A stretch of 64,000 nt of DNA from the NCBI GenBank assembly GCA_000733355.1, contig JNVV01000002.1:917626-981625 (forward strand), read 5' to 3'. Position 1 is the first letter of the stretch. The number at the start of each line of letters is the position of its first letter. The notes under the pieces are model-generated. The model saw only the letters and a list, made by a program, of their open reading frames with translations. It did not search any database and had not been told where the DNA came from. The stretch is from Falciphora oryzae (lineage: Eukaryota; Ascomycota; Sordariomycetes; Magnaporthales; Magnaporthaceae). A program made the translations under genes and the position numbers. This document shows positions 57,332-64,000 of this stretch, piece by piece.

Positions 57332-59476
57332 ATGTTGTTGACGAGACCTTTAAACCATCATCACTTCCAGCAACACCAGCAGCAGCTTGACCAGCTCAAC
57401 CACAGCAACGCGGCCGCCTTCAACAACCACGCCACTCCCAACGGCAGCATATACTACAACCAGCACAACAGCGGCCTCTTTCCGTCTGTCGACAACCTCG
57501 ACCTGGACCTGTCCGGCTACGACGCGGCCCTCGACGCCGACTCGCCGCCTCCTTTGACGAGGAGCACCGACGACGGGATGCACGACGCCTGGCTGTCGCA
57601 GCAAACAAAGCCTGCCGGCCGCTACTCGCACCAGATCTCCCACAACCGTGACTCGTCCCTGGGCTCGCTCTCGGCTTCTGGCACCGTCTCGGGCCCGGCC
57701 TCGCCCGCCTCGCCTGCCTTCACCAACTACACGTCAAATCCGCAGATCGCAGTAACGGACGATGGACACTCCATGGCCGGTCATGGCGCCGTCGGCGACT
57801 ACTACCAGCTGGCAAAGCCGTTCGGTCCTGGCCATGACGGCTTCTACCCCAACTACCCGACGTACCAGCCGGACCCGAGCACAGCAGCAACACAATACTC
57901 GCACATGCTGGCGTCGCACCTCACAAAACCCAGGGGCACACAACCGGGGCTCCTCCCGCCACCAGAGCTGTCCGCGTCCTCACGGTCGCGTCCAGTCTCG
58001 GTGGCGAGCTCGGTCGTGTCTGCTGACTCACCCGCAACGCCAGCTCCCGGGGAGCCCGAAGAGAGGAGGAGCAAGAATGGTAAGCCCCTCGAACGAGACG
58101 GTGGCGACTGCTGGAACCCCGCGATGGAGGCCTCTCTTTTCTATCTCTCCCCACCGCTCAACTCCCCATGCTCACACGACTTTGACGGCACAGTCGGCCT
58201 CAGCAGCGTGCCCAAGTTCGAGAGGACGATAACGGACGTCTTCAACGACGAGCTGTTTCATCCTGCCAACTTCACGATCGAGGCGTCGTCACCGTCGCAA
58301 GCGCAGTCTCCGCCACAGGCGGCCTCGCCCACAAGTGAGCTCTTTGCGCAGCGGCTCCAAGCCGCCAACAGCCACGCCAACAGCCAGCACATGTCGCCCG
58401 TCGCGGGTGGTATGTCGCGCGACCGGTCTCCCTTCAGGAACGGCTCGCCGCTGGCACCGTCCCCGATGCACGACTTCGGGACCACGGCCCAGCAGCACCA
58501 CTCCCAACAGCAACAGCAACAGCAACAGACCCAGCAGCAGCGGCGGCCGATGGGCTTCAACTCAGCCCAGCATATGCGCGAGCATATCAAGGCTGAGCGT
58601 GACGCCGAGGCTATGCGGCAACAGATGCAGGGGCCTGTGCACGCGCGGGGCACCCCGGTGACCGTTTCCCCCAAGGACGTGGCGCTCGAGTTTCCCGAGG
58701 CGGAGAATGAGGCCACCAACTTCCCGCTGTTCCCCCAGCCCTCTGCTGCCGCCGGCGGCTTCTCTTCCGCTGAGGAGCAGATCAGCAAGGCGGTGGCGGC
58801 AGTAGGGAGCGGGCTTCCTCTCGACTTCTACAGCCAAATACCGCAGCAGTACCCCTTTGTGGCTGTTGGGCAGGTGCCGATGCAGCCGCACGATACGGGC
58901 TCGATCACGCCGATGAGGCAAGACCTGGTGCGGGCGGCCTCGTCGGCACCCAGCCAGACGAGTAGCATCGGGCAGCAGCACAGCCACAGCCCCATGGTCA
59001 ACAGCCCGCAGCGACCGGCAAACACCAGGGCCGACGGTGGCACCTACTCGTGCACGTACCACGGGTGCACTCTGCGCTTCGAGACGCCTGCACTTCTGCA
59101 AAAGCACAAGCGCGAGGGCCACCGGCAGGGGCTGGGCGCCAACGGACGCAAGGTGGAGGGCGATAGGACGCTGATGGGCCAGGGCATGACGTCAAGCCTG
59201 CTCAACACGCAGCAGGGCCCGCATCGCTGTGACAGGATAAACCCGTCGACCAACAAGCCGTGCGCCACCATCTTCTCGCGGCCCTACGACCTCACCAGGC
59301 ACGAGGACACGATCCACAACGGGCGCAAGCAGAAGGTTCGGTGCCAGATCTGCACAGGGGAGGAGAAGACGTTCAGCCGCGCCGACGCACTGACACGGCA
59401 CTACCGAGTCGTGCACCCGGATTTGGAGGTGCCGGGCAAGCATCGGAGGAGGGCCATGACCGGCCATCATCACTGA
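57332..59476 (+). CDS. rfeC: C2H2 zinc-finger transcription factor, RfeC/Rpn4-like
   Basis: A nuclear DNA-binding regulator. From ATG 57332 the frame is open to 59476. A 114-nt stop-free segment, 58080-58193, has a GTAAGC donor, C/T-rich body and CACAG acceptor, and its translation is unlike the rest. I treat it as an intron, giving 676 residues (714 if retained). The join reads SKN-VGLSSVPKFER. The N-terminal three quarters are Gln/Ser/Pro/His-rich, typical of an activation region. Three fingers end the protein: C536/C541/H554/H559, C595/C606/H619/H624 with the signature FSRPYDLTRHEDTIH, and C633/C636/H652/H657. The second and third fingers match Aspergillus RfeC and resemble yeast Rpn4, the proteasome-gene activator. 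A proteasome role is inference. A long, empty 5' region suggests complex regulation. Confidence 0.87.
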   Translation: MLLTRPLNHHHFQQHQQQLDQLNHSNAAAFNNHATPNGSIYYNQHNSGLFPSVDNLDLDLSGYDAALDADSPPPLTRSTDDGMHDAWLSQQTKPAGRYSHQISHNRDSSLGSLSASGTVSGPASPASPAFTNYTSNPQIAVTDDGHSMAGHGAVGDYYQLAKPFGPGHDGFYPNYPTYQPDPSTAATQYSHMLASHLTKPRGTQPGLLPPPELSASSRSRPVSVASSVVSADSPATPAPGEPEERRSKNGKPLERDGGDCWNPAMEASLFYLSPPLNSPCSHDFDGTVGLSSVPKFERTITDVFNDELFHPANFTIEASSPSQAQSPPQAASPTSELFAQRLQAANSHANSQHMSPVAGGMSRDRSPFRNGSPLAPSPMHDFGTTAQQHHSQQQQQQQQTQQQRRPMGFNSAQHMREHIKAERDAEAMRQQMQGPVHARGTPVTVSPKDVALEFPEAENEATNFPLFPQPSAAAGGFSSAEEQISKAVAAVGSGLPLDFYSQIPQQYPFVAVGQVPMQPHDTGSITPMRQDLVRAASSAPSQTSSIGQQHSHSPMVNSPQRPANTRADGGTYSCTYHGCTLRFETPALLQKHKREGHRQGLGANGRKVEGDRTLMGQGMTSSLLNTQQGPHRCDRINPSTNKPCATIFSRPYDLTRHEDTIHNGRKQKVRCQICTGEEKTFSRADALTRHYRVVHPDLEVPGKHRRRAMTGHHH

Positions 59477-61819
59477 GCGGAAGCAGGCGGACGATGACGA
59501 GGAGGAGCTTGATTATCACCATCACGTGAGGGTGTGTGCTGGGCTACCAGCCACCCCGCGCAACGAGGAGCGACATAATAATGAGGAGGACAGAAGACAG
59601 CCAGCAATCAATTCGAGGAGCGGGGGGTGCGGCCGCCTCGGAGGCCGGGGTTGGATGACGTCTGCTTGCGCACGCTAGCCAAGCCACTCGTCGCTTTTAA
59701 TTCGACGCACAGACGTTTTCTGGATTCGGGGTCGATTTTTCAGGGTCCTCCAGCGGTTCCTCTGCGGCGCAGTGACGTCAGGCGGCATGCCCTGGCCGCC
59801 CCACCCGAAGAGCCGATTTGCCCAGCAATTGGATGGTGCGCCCGACGAAGCCATGATTCAGCGAACGACTTGACGAGCAGCATTTGCATTTGAGGTGTTG
59901 CATTTGCAATCACAGCCCATCCATCTCGTCGCTTCCACCCCGCCCCAGTTTTGGCTTTCTCGGGGACGCCAGCCCGCGCCCACGCTGCCACCCAACACGG
60001 ACGGCCAGCCAAGCGCCGGGCTGCCTCGGCTGCGTCGCTACATCCTGTTCGCCCTGGCTCGCTTTCCTGTTTTTGCCGAGAATTTCAGGGTCCTCCAGAC
60101 CCCGGCCCCTCTTCTGCCGATCTCTTGCCCGCTGCAGCCATCGCGGAAGCCAAGGACAGCCGACGAGCGCCCTTGGCCATTGGAACAGGGCGACGTCGAC
60201 GGCAGCGAGCACCAGGGAGCTTCCTTTCTCTTCGTCCATCCCTGTTTGGGCGCCAACCACCACACCCCGGATCCCACGCAAAATCTTATCTTCTTGACGA
60301 CGTACATATATTACCCTTGTATGGGGACCCCTCCTCACGAACTATATTTCACGGCATGCACCAACCGGCCAGCCCACACCCTCACGTCCTACGTCACCGG
60401 GCCTGGCTGTGTACACTATTCCCCATTCCACCGTCTGTACTTTGGTCTCTTTGTCTCCTCTCTCTGCGTCGCACGTTCCTCCTCATTTCCCTTTTCTATC
60501 TTCCTGTAATCCTCTCTCTCTCTCTTTGTTGTTTGGTCACGGATAGACTGGCGGAATAGGATACCTGGGGGGGTTGGTTTACTTTTGCAAATTGAAACAG
60601 CAAGCGGCTTGGCTTATCCCATTTTTTGTTTTTACCTTTTTGCTTTTCTTTTTTTATTTCTCAAATTTCTGTTCCTGAAGCGTGCGGATAGATTGTCCCT
60701 TTTCCTTTTCATTTTCCTTTTTTTTTTATGGGTCTATGTACCATTACATCTTAGTGTGTCCTGATCCTTTCTCTTGTTTTGTACGTGTCTGGGACGGGAT
60801 ACGAGAGAAAGAGAAAGAAAAAGCAAGAAACAAAAAACAGGCGGCAGTGGGTTCTGCTGCCGGGCCGCCGCTACAGATACCACTAGCAGGCGAGGCGGGT
60901 GTGTGGAGCAACGGATGCGACGATATCAGTCAGGTTGGGTCTTTTTCCCCTTTTTTTTTCCCCCCTTTCTTTTTGTGGTTGGCGGAGGGCTGGTGGCAGC
61001 CGTGTGGCTGTTTCTGATGATGCAATGACCACCCACCACACCACTACCTACCATATACCTATGACGGAATGATGAATTCTAGTAGCGAGGTATCCCAGCC
61101 GCGATACCTCGCCTATTGGCTCGGTTCACTCGCTTCCTTTTCGACCTGCCGCCGTCTTTGCCGATGCGGGACGATACACTCCCAATTGCAACGCATGAGC
61201 GCCCGTCCATGGCAATCGAAGCAAATGTGTCCTTTTTGCTTTGGCGTTTCTTCTCCCGAGTCTACTCGCAACATGGCATCAAACATCCATCATACCCGCC
61301 TTGGCATGCTGCACTTCTCTGCGTTTTCCGTGTCCATCGGTACATGTTTTCCTTTAGAGCACTTTTGTCCCTTGGCTTTCTTTGCATGTGTTTTTGTTTC
61401 AATCCAATGTATTCCAACTTCGCGCTCTGTCCCTTCCATTTCACTCCCGTAAATCAAGCTTCCGTGATAATGCCTTGTGTATGTGTGTGTCTCATTCGGC
61501 TGTCGCTCAGCCCGAAGTTGCCAGGCGCACAGGCCCCGTCATTCATCGTTCCATGTGGATTTCACCTCACTCCTCTCGTTCCATCCTTGCCCCTCCTGCA
61601 ACATAAAGACAAAAAAGTACACAGGCACACACACCACGTGGAGTAGATCAAAACCATCTGCGTACGGCTTACAAAAAGTCAAAAATGAACGCCGACTCGA
61701 GTCGCTGCGGCGGCCAAAGTGGTGTGGTAAGTTTGTTGGTGGTGATTGTGGTTGCTGTGGTGGTGGTGTGGTGGTGACAGCCGCCACATATAAAAAAAAA
61801 AAAAAAAAAAAGCCCGCGG
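59477..61819. other. 2.3-kb shared 3' flank of convergent genes
   Basis: Lies between the stop codons of the zinc-finger gene and the Ras-GAP gene. Very T-rich at 60,480-61,000, with CT microsatellite-like runs near 60,510-60,530 and a 20-A tract at 61792-61811. Frames of about 200 residues near 59,900-60,560 have no domain. No gene is called; long 3' UTRs are likely. Confidence 0.5.
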
Positions 61820-64000
61820 CTATATGATGATCAGCTCAATAAGCTTCTCGGTCAGCGCAAAGGCCTCGCTCGGCGTGTTCTCCTGCGCCAGGTTGAAGGA
61901 GCACGACCACAGCCCTCCGAACCCGAGCTCTTCGAGTATGTCGTCGAGCATGCTGGACGACTCGAGTCCGATGGGGCTGGAGCTGAGCGTCTGCATCAAC
62001 AGATGCGCCGACTCTAGCGTTGACGAGTTCTGGCAGTTAAGCAGGATGCTGTCAAGTATAGAGATGATTGGGTTTGACCTGTCGTTTGCCGTGGCACATG
62101 TGATTATTAGCAACGAGAATAAAAGCAGCATAGAGCTAGGTAGGTAGGTGGTGGCACGGAAGCAAGACTTACAGTCGGGCTATCACGCCGGGACGCGCCA
62201 CGGCGAGTTCGTTGAGCCAGCGCAGCGTCCGGTTCTGTATTGCGTCCTCGAGGTACTGGAAGTCGACAAGCTCGATGGCCGTGTTGAGCAGGAGGTCCTT
62301 GTCCTTCATGGTCGCAACGTCGCGCACGTTGCGTATGCTCGCCGACCGATCGAGACCTGTAGGGTTGACGCCCGCCACCCAAAAGCTGTCCTTGACCTCC
62401 TCGCGGCTGGCGGCGCGCGCTAGTGTGAGCGCCATGTAGGGCGAGCGTAGCACGTCGCCCGCCGCCCGTTCTGCTAGCGACGGCCTCCAGCTCGTCATCT
62501 CGAGGAAAGTTGAGAGCACGCGCAGGGCTGTCGACTTGGTCACCGTGTCAGTCAGGCCCCGCACGAGGCAGGCGCACGCCGCAAAGTGAAAGCTCTCGCT
62601 GGTGAAGTGGATTCCGTAGGCGTCATCCAGGGGCAGCGCTGCCTCCTCGAGCTGCGCCCGCCCCTGCAGCAGATAAGGCGCCATCCTATCACCCCGCATG
62701 TCAGCCGACGTGTTAATGTTGGTCAGCACCGACTCGAGGAATATGGCGGTGCAGTTGAACAGGCTCGGCGGTACTAGTCGCAGCAGCGACATGGCCAGCC
62801 AGAAGAGCTGCAATCCATATCGCGACGCCGATGGCAGCTTAGCCATCATCTTGGACAGTGACGTGACGATGGCCACCATCATCTCGCTGTTGCTGTCCTC
62901 GCCGAACCGCCCCACGCTGTTGCGCAGCGCCACGAGCACCTGGTACAGTAGGTCGTCGTCCACCTCCTCGCGTGCCAGGCAGCCCATGACGGTGAAGGCC
63001 CGCGGCTGGATGGCCGGGTTATTCTGGAACGCCGTGCTGGCCACCAAGCTCATCCACCGTGACCTCCACGCGTTGGCCGCGTCAGTCGACGGCGCCGCGA
63101 TGGAGCATACCTCGAACAGCTGCGCAGCCAGATTTTCGGTGGCGGCCAGCGCCGGGCCGGCCTCCTGCGAGGTCGAGAAGGAGGCGCCGTCGCGCGCTAG
63201 GGGCAAGGGGTTTGGCGTTGAGAAGATGTCGTTGCGGGGTTCCGAGAAGGCCTCCAGGGTGGCGCGCAGGCGGTTCAGGCGGGCTTCGTCGAGGGCAAAC
63301 GAGGTGCAGGCGGCATGGATCGAGTTCACCAGGAGGCGGTGCACCATCAGGCGCACGTCAGGCGAGCCCGTGTTGGCCAGCATGGTGACGACGTGGAAGA
63401 CCTCGGGCAGATACAGCTGCGACTGGACGCCGCTGTCGAAGGACAGCGATACGCAGAACTGCAGCAGCACGCACACCTCAGTCCACACGGCGTTGTCGGG
63501 CAGGTACTTGGTCGGCCGCAGCGACGAGCGGTTGAGGGCCTTGCGCAGGCGCGAGATGATCTTGCCGCGCAGCGTGATGGTGCCGATTGCCGTGATGATG
63601 CATGTCAGCGTCTCGGTCTGCTCGTCGTGCAGACCCAGGCTGAGCGCCGTCTTGATGATCTCTTCGAGCAGGATATCGAGCAGCACCTCGTCGGCGTGGA
63701 TAGACGGCCACACGACGTGCTCGAGCGTGAAGTTGAGCGTCGGGTCCGCCACCGTCACGTCGATAAGCTTGCGGAAGAGCGACGCAATCTTGTCGCGGCC
63801 CTTGTCACCCTCGGGCTCTGATGCCAGTAGCGAAGTGCGCAAGCCTGGCAGCCATGGCGCCATGTAGGCCAGACTCAGTGGCTTCTGCTCCTCCGAGAAG
63901 CTGTCCCAGCCGACAAAGAACTCGTTGAGGAAGTCGGCCGTCAGCTGCGGCTCCGTGCGCGCCAGCTGCTTGCTGATGCCAATGACAAAGTGTGTCGGGT
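61820..64000 (-). CDS. ira1: Neurofibromin/Ira-type Ras GTPase-activating protein, C-terminal part
   Basis: Partial: the 5' end and the catalytic GAP domain lie beyond the right edge. Two visible exons (64000-62173, reading codons from 63998, and 62078-61820) give the last 694 residues. Donor GTAAGT, acceptor GACAG, join ARL-SNPIISILDS. The sequence is helical and repeat-like, with FVIGISKQLARTEPQL, FLNEFFVGWDSFS, SLAYMAPWLPGLR and RAFTVMGCLAREEVDDDLLY. This matches the region C-terminal to the Sec14-PH module in neurofibromin and the fungal Ira proteins. Such proteins switch off Ras at membranes and thereby lower cAMP signalling. No GAP or Sec14 residue is visible here, so the call rests on the tail alone. 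The gene converges with the zinc-finger gene. Confidence 0.82.

Noticed and set aside
59895..60559. Frames of about 200 codons 3' of the zinc-finger gene
   Set aside because: Two different plus frames and one minus frame are open over the same DNA, with no domain; better explained as 3' UTR.

Overview
This 64-kb window is nuclear DNA of a filamentous ascomycete (Pezizomycotina, most likely Sordariomycetes). The support is GC-rich coding sequence, short introns of about 50-115 nt with GTAAGT- or GTATGT-type donors and CTAAC-like branch points, long T-rich intergenic stretches, and families restricted to or typical of moulds (DUF8035, RfeC-type zinc fingers, fucose-lectin-like membrane proteins). 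The exact species cannot be read from the sequence. I found no rRNA, tRNA or CRISPR.

Layout: 602-976 (+) tiny cupin; 977-6097 empty; 6098-10063 (+) large low-complexity protein with an N-myristoylation-type start; 12054-13067 (+) uncertain homopolymer-rich ORF; 13793-15766 (-) DUF8035 protein; 18331-19890 (-) dihydroorotase; 20369-22271 (-) secreted/membrane beta-propeller-like protein; 23764-26223 (-) phosphofructokinase, divergent from 27440-29639 (+) Mediator Med17; 30194-31234 (+) repeat-rich orphan; 31570-33323 (-) cytochrome P450; 34500-38885 (-) SNF2 ATPase with RING and SUMO-interacting motifs; a 106-N assembly gap at 40055-40160; 40333-42701 (-) ectonucleotide pyrophosphatase/phosphodiesterase; 43808-45484 (-) Ppn2-like polyphosphatase; 46789-47321 (-) Pet191, divergent from 48433-50768 (+) a membrane-anchored acid-lipase-like hydrolase; 50769-57331 gene-poor, with a 480-bp MITE; 57332-59476 (+) RfeC/Rpn4-like C2H2 factor; 61820-64000 (-) C-terminal part of a neurofibromin/Ira-type Ras-GAP that runs off the window.

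The genes are mostly housekeeping (glycolysis, pyrimidine synthesis, Mediator, cytochrome oxidase assembly, Ras signalling) and do not form an operon-like or biosynthetic cluster. The only functional neighbourhood I can suggest is the tandem pair of membrane-anchored phosphohydrolases (NPP and Ppn2-like). The accessory content is the MITE, the repeat-rich orphan and the tandem duplication in the 1291-residue protein. I reconstructed exon structures by hand from splice signals, phase and family conservation. All given coding lengths are divisible by three.
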